Source: Lachnospiraceae bacterium
Lineage (GTDB): Bacteria > Bacillota > Clostridia > Lachnospirales > Lachnospiraceae
Length of the DNA: 35,101 nucleotides
NCBI GenBank assembly: GCA_024683645.1
Contig: JAIKYA010000039.1
Location: 1-35,101, forward strand
Reading direction: 5' to 3'
Shown here: piece after piece, positions 1 through 7,917 of the stretch
Numbering within the stretch: position 1 is the first letter of the stretch
How the letters are laid out: every line of letters starts with the position of its first letter
Notes under the pieces: generated by a model
Told to the model about the DNA's origin: nothing
What the model saw: only the letters and a program-made list of their open reading frames with translations
The model's database searches: none
Made by a program: the position numbers and the translations under genes

Positions 1-6
1 CTGTCC

Positions 7-870
7 TCAGGCATGCGTTATCGCCTGGAACATGAATTCATCCGCATCATGTTCATCAAAGAATCTGCCTTTCACGAATAATGTGGTATCTTCTTCATGC
101 AATTCCCGCCGGATAAACCCATCCGCATCCTTTGGTGTAAAACACAGTATTACTTTTTTCACGCCATCTCCAAATGCCGCGATCACAGTATCTATATCAG
201 CTTCTCCGATAATGGCATGGAGTATCAACGTGTCTCCCTCTTCTTCAGCTATAACATATGTATCCGCCTCCGGCAGATGATATACGCTCTCCTGCATAAA
301 CTGTGAAAGATAAAACATATACAGTCCGCTGTTTCCGACCATATACATAGCGCTGTTCTGCTCTCTTTCATTTAGTATCTGTACCATCTTAAGCCAGTCA
401 TTTTGATCCCGCATCGGTACGGATACAGCGCTCCTCTCTGACAAAACGGATACTTCTTTACTGTACTGATATTCCCTGCCTTCCCGGAATCCGAATCTCG
501 GATAAAACTGCTTTACGGAATCGTTCGCGAAAAGATATATCCCGTCAACCTTATCTTCATAATCTTCCATGATCTTTTCCATGATCATCCGTGAATACCC
601 GTTTCCTCTGTGATCCGGATCTGTCATAACGGTTCCCAGCTGCAAGAGCCTGATCACCCATCCCTTATAATTCATATCACAAATATTAACAGACACATTG
701 GAAACCACTTTTCCGTCGATCACAACGGAATAGGGATCATAATTATCCTTCCAGAATCCGTTCTGATACCAGCCCTCAAAATCTATGCCGAATATATTTT
801 TCGCCAACGCATTAAAAGATGATCTAAGCTGTTCATTATCTCTGTAATTACTCTTTATACTTGTACTCAT
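7..870 (-). CDS. GNAT-family N-acetyltransferase, two-domain
   Basis: Predicted acetyl-CoA-dependent N-acetyltransferase of 287 residues; the substrate is unknown. The N-terminal half is a GNAT domain with the acetyl-CoA pyrophosphate-binding motif HRGNGYSR (residues about 87-94) preceded by the strand LGTVMTDP, and the FYPRFGF strand typical of motif B. The C-terminal ~130 residues form a separate domain seen in many clostridial ~290-residue GNATs. I chose the ATG at 870 because AAAGGAG lies just upstream; an in-frame start at 921 would read through a GC-rich palindrome and has no ribosome site. The stop codon sits in a CTGTCCTCA string that also ends the repeats at 949-1014, so another copy of that repeat probably lies just outside the window. 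It follows the ABC-F gene in the same direction and may be cotranscribed. Confidence 0.8.
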   Translation of the reverse strand: MSTSIKSNYRDNEQLRSSFNALAKNIFGIDFEGWYQNGFWKDNYDPYSVVIDGKVVSNVSVNICDMNYKGWVIRLLQLGTVMTDPDHRGNGYSRMIMEKIMEDYEDKVDGIYLFANDSVKQFYPRFGFREGREYQYSKEVSVLSERSAVSVPMRDQNDWLKMVQILNEREQNSAMYMVGNSGLYMFYLSQFMQESVYHLPEADTYVIAEEEGDTLILHAIIGEADIDTVIAAFGDGVKKVILCFTPKDADGFIRRELHEEDTTLFVKGRFFDEHDADEFMFQAITHA

Positions 871-898
871 TTCTAACTCCTTTAAATATTTGCCTCCT

Positions 899-927
899 GA
901 GGACGTGGGGTCTGTCCCCATGTCCTC
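899..927. repeat. Short palindromic GC-rich element between ABC-F and GNAT genes
   Basis: A 12-bp stem with one G-T mismatch around the loop TCTGT (arms 899-910 and 916-927). Both arm ends carry the GAGGAC/GTCCTC string that also occurs in the tandem repeat at 949-1014 and at the very start of the window. It looks like a dispersed REP-type element; it has no T-tract, so it is a poor intrinsic terminator. Confidence 0.6.
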
Positions 928-945
928 TGATTGTTTATCGCAGCA

Positions 946-2547
946 TCATTTTGAGGGCAAAAGAACCGTCCCCCTGTCCTCTTTTGAGGGCAAAAGAACC
1001 GTCCCCCTGTCCTCATGCAAGCCTTCCTGGGTCAGGCGGTATACCTTATCGCACACTTCATCCAGATATTTTCTGTCATGCGATACGCTGATAACTGCTC
1101 CCGGAAATTCCTTAAGCATCCTTCGTATCACAGGTCCGGATAAGGGTGAAAAGTTACGTGTGGGTTCGTCAAGTATCAGCACATTTGCTCCTGACATGCT
1201 GAGCTTGAGCAACAGAACTTTTGCCTTCTGCCCGCCGGAAAGTTCACGTATCGGATGTTCCATCTCATCCGCCGTATACTTAAGCGATCCGAGATATGTT
1301 CGTATCCTTGTCCGTTCTTCCTTATCACCTGTAGTATCCAGATAATCCACCGGCGTCTCATCCATGTCCAGCAGTTTTTCGTAATCCTGCGGCATGTATT
1401 CGGCTTTAAGGTCTTTTCTCGCCAGCAGTATCTCTGCCAGTATGCCCAGCAGCGTTGTTTTACCGCAGCCGTTAGTTCCTACGATGGCGATCTTTTCCGA
1501 TCCCCGTATCCTCAGCTCCACATGAGCAGCCAGATCCCTGCTGCCGTCCACGGTTCTCAGTCTGTCCGATTCATACTCAAGCACCCACTTTCCGGAAGGG
1601 ATGGCACTGTCCTTATCGCCAAGCTTAAAGAAGAGGGCTTCTTCCTGCTCAGGCATTTCGGTCATATCCTCATCTTCGCGCTCAAAGCGTTTCTCCATAG
1701 CCTTTACATTCTTCATCTTCTTTTTCAGCAGCCTGCCTATCATATCCCTGTCCGCATGACTGATATTGTCAAGACGTGCTCCCACTCTCTGCTCCATTTT
1801 CCGCAGCTTCTCATCACGGATTGTTTTTTCCCTGCGCTCGCCAAGAGCCAGCGACTCCTGTTTTTCAAAGTTATGCAGTCTCTCTTCCACATACTGCCTA
1901 TACGGCATATTAGCCACAGTGTGACGGCATTTTGTTTTACGGCGTATCTGCTCAAAATGCACCACACGGTTTGCGGTATGTTCTATGAGCGTTTCATCAT
2001 GTGAGATAAACAGCACCGCTCCATCCCATCCGTTGATCAGCTTCTCCATCAGCACAAGCGTATCAATGTCGATATCATTGGATGGCTCATCCAGAAGCAG
2101 TATTGTCGGCCTTCCCATCAGGATGCGCATCATCTGTGCCTTTACACGCTCCCCTCCGGAAAGTGTCCGCATCTCCTGCTCCCGGTAAAAGAACTCCTGC
2201 TCCACGCCGAAATCCCTTGCCATGCCGGATAATTCCTTCGGTGTCTGCTCTGCAAAATACTGGCTCTCACAGAAATACTCATAAACAGTTTTTTGCTTAT
2301 CACCCTCCGGCAGCTCCTGCGGAAGATAGCCGGGCTTTTCTCTGTTCATCACTCTTTCGCCTGCAGCCTCGATATAATCCTCCACCAGTTCCGGCTCGTA
2401 TATCCACTTCATTAAGCTGGATTTCCCGTTTCCTTCTTCTCCTATCATCACAACACGGTCACCGTCATTAAGCACCAGGGAAAAATCCTCAATGATCGTT
2501 CTTAAATCTTTTCTGTGTACCAGTGTCACTTTTTTTATCTGAAACAT
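946..2547 (-). CDS. ABC-F family ATPase, possible ribosome-protection (antibiotic resistance) type
   Basis: Soluble twin-ATPase protein of 533 residues without membrane segments. Site 1 has Walker A GEEGNGKS (about 36-43), signature LSGGE (about 129-133) and Walker B ending DEPSND (about 153). A charged helical linker of about 130 residues follows, then site 2 with Walker A GTNGCGKT (about 357-364), signature LSGGQ, and the DEPTRNFSPLSGPV segment. ABC-F proteins act on the ribosomal E site; some are housekeeping factors and others displace antibiotics. The attenuator in its leader (2591-2628) favours the antibiotic-responsive kind, but this is inference. I chose ATG 2547: AGGTGAT lies 8 bases upstream, while GTG 2556 and ATG 2553 overlap that site. 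The last 22 residues are two copies of EDRGTVLLPSK from a tandem DNA repeat and are not part of the family fold. Confidence 0.88.
   Translation of the reverse strand: MFQIKKVTLVHRKDLRTIIEDFSLVLNDGDRVVMIGEEGNGKSSLMKWIYEPELVEDYIEAAGERVMNREKPGYLPQELPEGDKQKTVYEYFCESQYFAEQTPKELSGMARDFGVEQEFFYREQEMRTLSGGERVKAQMMRILMGRPTILLLDEPSNDIDIDTLVLMEKLINGWDGAVLFISHDETLIEHTANRVVHFEQIRRKTKCRHTVANMPYRQYVEERLHNFEKQESLALGERREKTIRDEKLRKMEQRVGARLDNISHADRDMIGRLLKKKMKNVKAMEKRFEREDEDMTEMPEQEEALFFKLGDKDSAIPSGKWVLEYESDRLRTVDGSRDLAAHVELRIRGSEKIAIVGTNGCGKTTLLGILAEILLARKDLKAEYMPQDYEKLLDMDETPVDYLDTTGDKEERTRIRTYLGSLKYTADEMEHPIRELSGGQKAKVLLLKLSMSGANVLILDEPTRNFSPLSGPVIRRMLKEFPGAVISVSHDRKYLDEVCDKVYRLTQEGLHEDRGTVLLPSKEDRGTVLLPSK
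949..1014. repeat. Two perfect 33-bp tandem repeats inside the ABC-F gene end
   Basis: Copies at 949-981 and 982-1014 are identical. Each has the core AAAGAACCGTCCCCCTGTCC, which reads GGGGGACGGTTCTTTT on the coding strand. Because 33 is a multiple of three, the copies are translated as two EDRGTVLLPSK units at the ABC-F C-terminus. The stop codon (946-948) directly follows. Confidence 0.9.
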
Positions 2548-2590
2548 GATCATCACCTGCTTTCATAAGGCTGCGGATAAGGGTACAAGC

Positions 2591-2628
2591 AAAAAATGAG
2601 TCTGTTTCACGTACGCAAAACAGACTCA
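2591..2628 (-). terminator. Intrinsic terminator/attenuator in the ABC-F leader
   Basis: Read on the minus strand, an 11-bp perfect stem (arms 2628-2618 and 2607-2597, TGAGTCTGTTT/AAACAGACTCA) with a 10-base loop is followed at once by six T residues (2596-2591). It lies about 44 bases upstream of the ABC-F start and downstream of a good promoter, the arrangement expected of transcription attenuation. Confidence 0.8.
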
Positions 2629-2697
2629 CACAATAAAACACCCTATATTCAAACAGGTGATAAGAGCATGATAATCCGGATAAGCGTACACAAACAT
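2626..2697 (-). CDS. Possible 23-codon leader peptide upstream of ABC-F
   Basis: Minus-strand ATG at 2697 opens a 23-residue ORF beginning MFVYAYPDYHAL. Its stop codon is the first three bases of the attenuator stem. A translating or stalled ribosome here would cover the 5' arm and could prevent terminator formation. The ribosome site is weak (a GGGG string about 20 bases upstream), so this may be chance. Confidence 0.3.
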   Translation of the reverse strand: MFVYAYPDYHALITCLNIGCFIV

Positions 2698-2746
2698 GCT
2701 GCAGATAACCGCAACCCCTTACTTAATCGTGTAAACTCAAACCAAA

Positions 2747-2761
2747 TTATCTAATACGCAT
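2747..2761 (-). CDS. Possible four-codon leader peptide (MRIR)
   Basis: ATG at 2761 starts ATG-CGT-ATT-AGA-TAA. An AGGTG ribosome site lies 8-10 bases upstream (2770-2774). The seven bases around that site (2770-2776) can pair perfectly with 2653-2659 further down the leader, which could link uORF translation to attenuator folding. Very short uORFs of this sort are known in leaders of resistance ABC-F genes; the specific assignment is inference. Confidence 0.3.
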   Translation of the reverse strand: MRIR

Positions 2762-2810
2762 CTATCTCACACCTGTGCGCTAACGCGCCCTTTCTTTATC
2801 TTCAATCGGC

Positions 2811-2839
2811 ATCATAACATACGCCGGAAATATATGCAA
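2811..2839 (-). promoter_or_regulatory. Sigma-A promoter for the ABC-F transcript
   Basis: Minus-strand -35 TTGCAT (2839-2834), 17-base spacer, -10 TATGAT (2816-2811) preceded by the extended TG motif. Predicted start is near 2804, giving a leader of about 255 bases, far longer than for neighbouring genes. Confidence 0.6.
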
Positions 2840-2873
2840 GAACTTTTTGAGAACGGAACCTGCGCCTGATATT

Positions 2874-2990
2874 TTAAAGGGATAAGTACGATGCTCTTTG
2901 CTCCGGCTCCGGTAAGTAACTTATACCACAGCAGACCGACATGATACAGGCCTTCGTCTTATATCCTTCGAGCAGTTTTTCAAAATCCAT
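2874..2990 (-). pseudogene. 38-codon ORF, likely the 5' remnant of a larger regulatory gene
   Basis: ATG at 2990 lies three bases after the PHP gene stop and has an AGGG ribosome site, so it is coupled to that gene. The product begins MDFEKLLEGYKTKACIMSV and stops after 38 residues. From memory this opening resembles the N-terminus of large Lachnospiraceae sensor/GGDEF-EAL proteins; the rest would be missing. The residues after about position 19 look unrelated. It could instead be a genuine small protein or chance. Confidence 0.35.
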
Positions 2991-2993
2991 CTG

Positions 2994-3863
2994 TCATCCC
3001 TCTTGCAGGATCGCGGCTATCTTTGCTGCTATACCTTCCGGCTGTCCGTCGGCATCTTCGCCTGCAGCCCCCGCTTCCGATATCCATTTCATTATCTCAC
3101 TGTTATCAATATCTTCCCACGCGCCGTTACGTCTTATCTCAACCGGAAGTTTTATCTTTATACCGCTCATATTCTTAAAGAATTCCTCCGGGAAAAAGAT
3201 CTTCGGTCTTTCTCTCCGCAGGAGCCGCTTTGCATAATCCGCTTCCGACTCGATGGGCTTATCATACATTATACCACCGTTACCGTCTCCGATGCTCATC
3301 TTAAAATGCGTATCCGAACCCGCCTGTATCATAAGCGAATGATGCAGGGCATAACACAATGCCGCCAGATTATCATTTGCCGTATTGGCTGTATTTATAC
3401 CTTCTATCCCTTCTATATCCTCCGGATACAGATGTATCTTTTTTATATAGTCCCTGTCTCTGAAAGGATGGGCCTGCATAACAGCTCCGCCCGCGGCATG
3501 AACTGCTTTTATCATTTCCTCCCGGCTCCAGTGCGGTATCTCGGGATGAGCCAGAAGAAATGCCCTGTCAACTCCGTAAAGCAGATATTCATCTCCTTCA
3601 AAGTTTTCCTCTATTCCGAAAAAGACCTTAAAGCCTATCTCATCGCCTGCTTTCTTCGCTTCCTCATAACCTTTCATATAAGCATCCACATAGTCCGGCC
3701 AGGGCAGTTCCCTGGACGGTCTGGTGTTTCCGTGAAAGAAATGATCGGTTATAAATATCCCGTCATAGCCTCTTTCCTTAAATATCTCCGGATACTCCCT
3801 GCCCGGCGTTACGCCACAGGCACTGCCTTCCACGGTATGCAGATGTGTTTCGTAAAGATACAT
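2994..3863 (-). CDS. PHP-domain metal-dependent phosphoesterase/hydrolase
   Basis: A 289-residue cytoplasmic protein of the PHP superfamily, which binds two or three metal ions and hydrolyses phosphoesters. The expected ligand motifs are present in order: HLH (residues 7-9), TDH (39-41), GIEE (83-86), QAHPF (130-134) and GSDTH (182-186). No polymerase or HisJ-specific domain is attached, so the substrate cannot be read from sequence. I chose ATG 3863, which has GGAGGG seven bases upstream; the GTG at 3881 overlaps the end of the upstream oxidoreductase gene and has no ribosome site. The close spacing (15 bases) to that gene suggests cotranscription. Confidence 0.85.
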   Translation of the reverse strand: MYLYETHLHTVEGSACGVTPGREYPEIFKERGYDGIFITDHFFHGNTRPSRELPWPDYVDAYMKGYEEAKKAGDEIGFKVFFGIEENFEGDEYLLYGVDRAFLLAHPEIPHWSREEMIKAVHAAGGAVMQAHPFRDRDYIKKIHLYPEDIEGIEGINTANTANDNLAALCYALHHSLMIQAGSDTHFKMSIGDGNGGIMYDKPIESEADYAKRLLRRERPKIFFPEEFFKNMSGIKIKLPVEIRRNGAWEDIDNSEIMKWISEAGAAGEDADGQPEGIAAKIAAILQEG

Positions 3864-3877
3864 TTTTGTTCCCTCCG

Positions 3878-5692
3878 TCACAGATCAGGATGTTCGCCGG
3901 ACCAGCCGCGTTCGGGCAGACATGAGAGCATCGACATGTCATCGTCCGAAATGCTGAAGCCGAAAACATCGAGATTTTCTTTCATTCGCTCCATAGCCGA
4001 AGCCTTGGGGATCACCGGTATGCAGCGCTGCAGAAGATAGCGCAGCAGTATCTGCGCATTGCTCTTCTTATACTTCGCTGCAAGAAGTGATACGAGCGGG
4101 TCATTTATCACCCTTGCTCTTCCGAGCGGACTCCATGCCTGTGCGAGTATCCCTTCCTTCTTAAGATAAGCAAGCGCATACTCCTGCATATATCCGACAT
4201 GCAGCTCCAGCTGGTCTGTCATCGGCTTTATCCTTGCTGTCTCAAGCAGCGGCCTTATATGATGCGGCAGGAAATTGGAAAGGCCTATCGCTCTCACCCT
4301 TCCCTGCTCATACAGTTCCTCCATCAGCGCCCAGCTTTCCCTTACTCCGTCTATCCATGCAGGATCATTCTTATCAGCCTTCGGCCAGTGTATCAGATAC
4401 ATATCAAGATAGTCTGTCTTAAGCCTCTTACATGATGCCTCAAAGCTGGCAAGTGTCTTCTCGCGGCCCAGGTCCGAAGGCCATACTTTACTGCACAGAA
4501 ACAGTTCTTCTCTTGCGATCCCGTATTCCCCGATCGCATTTCCTATCTGTTCCTCATTATCATAAAAACTTGCCGTATCGATATAACGATAGCCCGCGTC
4601 AAGAGCATCCTTTATGGTCTCCTCTCCTCCTTTTGTAGCGAGATATGAACCGTAACCGACTGCCGGTATCACCACTCCGTTATCCAGCACGAATTCCCTG
4701 CGTTCCTCAGTAAAACCTGACAGGTCAAGTATGCGGTCAAGCAGATGCATGTTCTTAAGTGAAAACTCCTCGCTGATATGAGGCTTTGCCCCGTTTCGTA
4801 TACAGTCGTTCATCTGCTCGAGTTCCAGACTGTAGTTTGAGGATGCAGTGAGCTTTTCCCTGTGTGCTATCCTCTCGCCCTTATCATTTTTGACCCATAC
4901 GCTGAACTCAAGCTCGCCTTCCTGATTGTATTCCACATCCGAACGTATATAGCCCTTTGAGCCGTGTATAAACAGCCTGTCATATCTGTCACAGCTATCG
5001 ATGCCAAGTGCCATACCGGCATTTAAAGATGCCCTTGCACCATTCTCAAAACCTATAAGCGCCGATGCCATATGATCGACTTTTACACTGTCAAGCTCTG
5101 CATCGGCTTTTACATAGGCAATGGGAGAATCTATGAGCGATAGTATCATGGTCGTACAGTAACAGCCAACGTCCAGTATGCCTCCGCCGCCGTATTCCTT
5201 ATGCAGTCTGAAATCCTCGGAATAGTCCTGTGTGATGAATGCGGTATCGATATAATCGATACTGCCGATCTCACCGGATGCCGTGATCTTTTTCAGTGCT
5301 TCCACATAAGGGCTGTGCAGATAAGCATAAGCTTCCATAAGGATCACGCCGTTTTCCTTCGCTGCCGCAAACATACGCTTCATCTCTGCTTCGTTCATAG
5401 CCATCGGCTTTTCGCACAGAACATGCTTATGTGCCTTCAGCGCCGCCACCACCCATTCGCAGTGGATATGATTGGGAAGCGGCACATAGACCGCCTCGAC
5501 TTCGGGATCGTTCAAAAGCGCATCATAACCCTCATAAGCTTTTTTAAACCCGAAACGTTCCTTAAACTCTTCCGCCTTTTTCAGGCTTCTTCCCGCAATG
5601 GCATACAGTTCACAGCCCCCGGCTTTCTGCATACCCGGTATGGTACAGCCTGCCGCTATACCTGCAGTACCCAACACACCCCATTTAACCAT
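3878..5692 (-). CDS. Fusion of Gfo/Idh/MocA oxidoreductase and aldo/keto reductase
   Basis: A 604-residue protein joining two NAD(P)-dependent enzymes of different folds. Residues 1-330 form a Gfo/Idh/MocA oxidoreductase: Rossmann start WGVLGTAGIA and the EKP motif (94-96, catalytic-type Lys95). Residues about 333-604 form a complete aldo/keto reductase with tetrad Asp372, Tyr377, Lys402 and His435, plus the GLSNF and IPKAS segments. Each half is close to the usual length of its family, and they are joined directly without a linker or stop. The likely role is two linked redox steps on a sugar or polyol; the substrate is unknown. Start ATG 5692 has GGAGG upstream; an in-frame start at 5761 would overlap the end of the lipoprotein gene. 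Gene and PHP neighbour probably form one unit. Confidence 0.87.
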   Translation of the reverse strand: MVKWGVLGTAGIAAGCTIPGMQKAGGCELYAIAGRSLKKAEEFKERFGFKKAYEGYDALLNDPEVEAVYVPLPNHIHCEWVVAALKAHKHVLCEKPMAMNEAEMKRMFAAAKENGVILMEAYAYLHSPYVEALKKITASGEIGSIDYIDTAFITQDYSEDFRLHKEYGGGGILDVGCYCTTMILSLIDSPIAYVKADAELDSVKVDHMASALIGFENGARASLNAGMALGIDSCDRYDRLFIHGSKGYIRSDVEYNQEGELEFSVWVKNDKGERIAHREKLTASSNYSLELEQMNDCIRNGAKPHISEEFSLKNMHLLDRILDLSGFTEERREFVLDNGVVIPAVGYGSYLATKGGEETIKDALDAGYRYIDTASFYDNEEQIGNAIGEYGIAREELFLCSKVWPSDLGREKTLASFEASCKRLKTDYLDMYLIHWPKADKNDPAWIDGVRESWALMEELYEQGRVRAIGLSNFLPHHIRPLLETARIKPMTDQLELHVGYMQEYALAYLKKEGILAQAWSPLGRARVINDPLVSLLAAKYKKSNAQILLRYLLQRCIPVIPKASAMERMKENLDVFGFSISDDDMSMLSCLPERGWSGEHPDL

Positions 5693-5710
5693 AAACCTAC
5701 CTCCATATAT

Positions 5711-5739
5711 AAAAGACCACAAGGTCCATCCCCGTGGTT
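5711..5739 (-). terminator. Weak hairpin after the exosortase operon
   Basis: Minus strand ACCAC/GTGGT stem (5738-5734 with 5720-5716) followed by CTTTTATAT, directly after the lipoprotein stop. The stem is short, so termination may be partial. Confidence 0.35.
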
Positions 5740-7917
5740 TTATTTTAGTTCGCCGAAACACTCCTGCATTATATAATACGATTCCTTCAGCCGCTCATGA
5801 AAACGAACGCTGTTCCAGTCATCCCAGGTATATTCGGCACTCACCGAACGATCTCCGGCTTTTACACAGCCGATGTAGATCGCTTCTATCTTTTCTCCGA
5901 CTCCGAGCCGTTTATTGCTCCAGAAATCACCTTCCACCGTTTTTGTGGATGGATCCCTGAAATTAAGCAGTGCCCAGGGTATCCTGATCTCAAGGAATTT
6001 ACCTGTGAAATTAAAATCCGTCAGAGGATCGTATCCTTCCGAAGCGGGATCGCTGATCCCTTTTTTCAGCTTGCCCGTCTCATATCTTTCCGCTCCTCTT
6101 TCCTCTCCCGTGGTCGGTATGGTGAACGGCTTGTTCAGGCACAGATATATCGGTGTAAAGATGTCATTATCCTCTTCCCTGTATTTTTTCCACTCCAGCC
6201 TGTCATCCATGTATCTGTACATAAATGCATAACGGTCATAATAGCTGTGATTATAAATATGGCTGTTGCTGGCTCCGTCTATATCTATCACAAAATCGAC
6301 ATCACGGTCGAATACGGAACTGCCGTAAACACTGCTGCCCGACAGCGGCGTAACATCGATGGGCAGGTATAGATGCGCTGCCGCGATCCCTTCCTTCTCA
6401 AGCTGCACAGCTAAATAGAGATAACGTTCATCATGCTTTGCCGATAATCTGATATCCTCTTCTTCGTATATCACGTCTTCTTCCGTCCAGTCATCTTTTT
6501 CACCGTCTATATTTACGATGAAACCGTTTTCGCCCGGATCGAAAGCCAGCAGTCCGAAACTCTGCTCGCTGGTCTGTATATCCGACCAGAAGGGACGCCT
6601 GCCTGCATCCGAATAGTCCATGGTATTCCAGGTACGCTTGAACCATTCATCCTGCCAGGCAAATACCAGTCCGCCTGCGCAGCCGCACTCGTGGATATCT
6701 TCTGCCATATGTTTAAGTGCTTCTCCCTGCTGCTTCTCATCAAGCGCACCCTGATTGTAACCGCTGTAGGGATTGACATGTGTGCAGCCTCTGGAAGTCG
6801 GCACACCGAATTCCGCAATAAGAACAGGTATGTTATGTATGGACATCAGATCTTTGAGATAAGCCTCATAAGTATCGATCTCACCGTTCTCGTCACGGTA
6901 ATCCACATAATCCTGCTGCAGTATCATATACTCGGGATAGTAGGGATATACATGATATGAGGCAAAGATCCCCGCCGAAAAACTCTCCCTTAAATGGAAA
7001 CGCTCAACATTCATTTCCACGGCATCCTCTATATCATAGAGCGGCTCACCGGGATGAGACAGCTCATCGGCAGTCTGCCAGTTGGCCCAGCTTAAAGGCC
7101 TCTGCATCTTATACTCCTGAAGCTCATAGCTTACCACCCGGTCACCGAACTCGCAGAGAAATGCATCAAAAGGCTGCACCTCATCATCGGTATACAGATA
7201 GTTCCCTTTATAACAGGTTTTATCGGGATTTCGCATATTCGTAGTCTTTATAAAATACGCATCCGACTCTATACCGAGTATCCAGCCGAGCACATATTCG
7301 GAAATGTCGCAATTGTATACGCCGTAAGCCTTTCCCACACGTTTTTCCACGGAGCCCTTGCCGTGGATGATATCTATCTGTTCCTTTGCTTCGGCAACAG
7401 CATCTTCCAGAACATCGAAAGCATCCCCGCTCGCTTCTATCATATCTTCGTCATACCATACGCCCATGATCAGATAGAGCTTGTCATCCGACACCCTGTT
7501 GTATTCGTAAAGAGCATTGTAAAATGCAGGCATCATCGTAGTATAGATACGTATGGTATTGCAGTTCATCTTTGAAATGTCTTCGAACCAGTCGAAATAA
7601 ACAGACTCGGGCACTGCCAGTTCGCCCGGAAAACTTCCCGGATAACCGGAACCGACATTCACCCCGTTTAAATATGTTCTTACGAACTCAGATCCGTTAT
7701 ATATCTTAAAACAGCCGTCCTCCGCCTTGAATGCCATATCAGAACCGGAATAGGTATCATGGTAGAGCGGCTGTTTCCATGCATCGGGAAGACTTTCGGT
7801 TTCGGTGCCGAAATGAGTTTCATTCCCCATCGGGATCTCTGTTGCTTTTTCCCACGGCATACTGCAGGAACATAAGAATATAAATACCAGCGCTGAAAAA
7901 ACCGTCAGCTTCCTCAT
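5740..7917 (-). CDS. Lipoprotein with glycoside-hydrolase-like TIM barrel and CBM9/DOMON-like domain
   Basis: A 725-residue exported lipoprotein, the last gene of the exosortase operon. The N-terminus MRKLTVFSALVFIFLCSC is a lipoprotein signal with a probable lipid-modified Cys18. Residues about 70-440 resemble a clan-A (GH2/GH5/GH72-like) barrel: NTIRIY after a first strand, Glu217 in GIESDA as possible acid/base, HVYPYYP, and Glu369 in LIAEFG as possible nucleophile. From about residue 475 a domain starting NIDGEKDDW looks like a family-9 carbohydrate-binding or DOMON fold and recalls the ITIDGNFSDW start in the secreted protein of the same operon. It probably remodels or transfers a surface glycan; family and activity are inferred. 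Start ATG 7917 overlaps the preceding stop (ATGA). Confidence 0.72.
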   Translation of the reverse strand: MRKLTVFSALVFIFLCSCSMPWEKATEIPMGNETHFGTETESLPDAWKQPLYHDTYSGSDMAFKAEDGCFKIYNGSEFVRTYLNGVNVGSGYPGSFPGELAVPESVYFDWFEDISKMNCNTIRIYTTMMPAFYNALYEYNRVSDDKLYLIMGVWYDEDMIEASGDAFDVLEDAVAEAKEQIDIIHGKGSVEKRVGKAYGVYNCDISEYVLGWILGIESDAYFIKTTNMRNPDKTCYKGNYLYTDDEVQPFDAFLCEFGDRVVSYELQEYKMQRPLSWANWQTADELSHPGEPLYDIEDAVEMNVERFHLRESFSAGIFASYHVYPYYPEYMILQQDYVDYRDENGEIDTYEAYLKDLMSIHNIPVLIAEFGVPTSRGCTHVNPYSGYNQGALDEKQQGEALKHMAEDIHECGCAGGLVFAWQDEWFKRTWNTMDYSDAGRRPFWSDIQTSEQSFGLLAFDPGENGFIVNIDGEKDDWTEEDVIYEEEDIRLSAKHDERYLYLAVQLEKEGIAAAHLYLPIDVTPLSGSSVYGSSVFDRDVDFVIDIDGASNSHIYNHSYYDRYAFMYRYMDDRLEWKKYREEDNDIFTPIYLCLNKPFTIPTTGEERGAERYETGKLKKGISDPASEGYDPLTDFNFTGKFLEIRIPWALLNFRDPSTKTVEGDFWSNKRLGVGEKIEAIYIGCVKAGDRSVSAEYTWDDWNSVRFHERLKESYYIMQECFGELK

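Larger units (their letters stand above)
2557..2873. other. Long ABC-F leader region without a full-size gene
   Basis: This 317-base stretch holds the ABC-F promoter, two candidate leader peptides, a small GCGC-GTTA-GCGC hairpin near 2780 and the attenuator. I see no other gene in it. Confidence 0.6.

Noticed and set aside
949-1014. CRISPR-like repeats
   Set aside because: The two 33-base units are directly adjacent with no spacer between them, so this is a tandem repeat and not an array.
3003-4040. Plus-strand open frame of 345 codons
   Set aside because: Shadow of the PHP and aldo/keto reductase coding regions; composition is not protein-like and it has no ribosome site.
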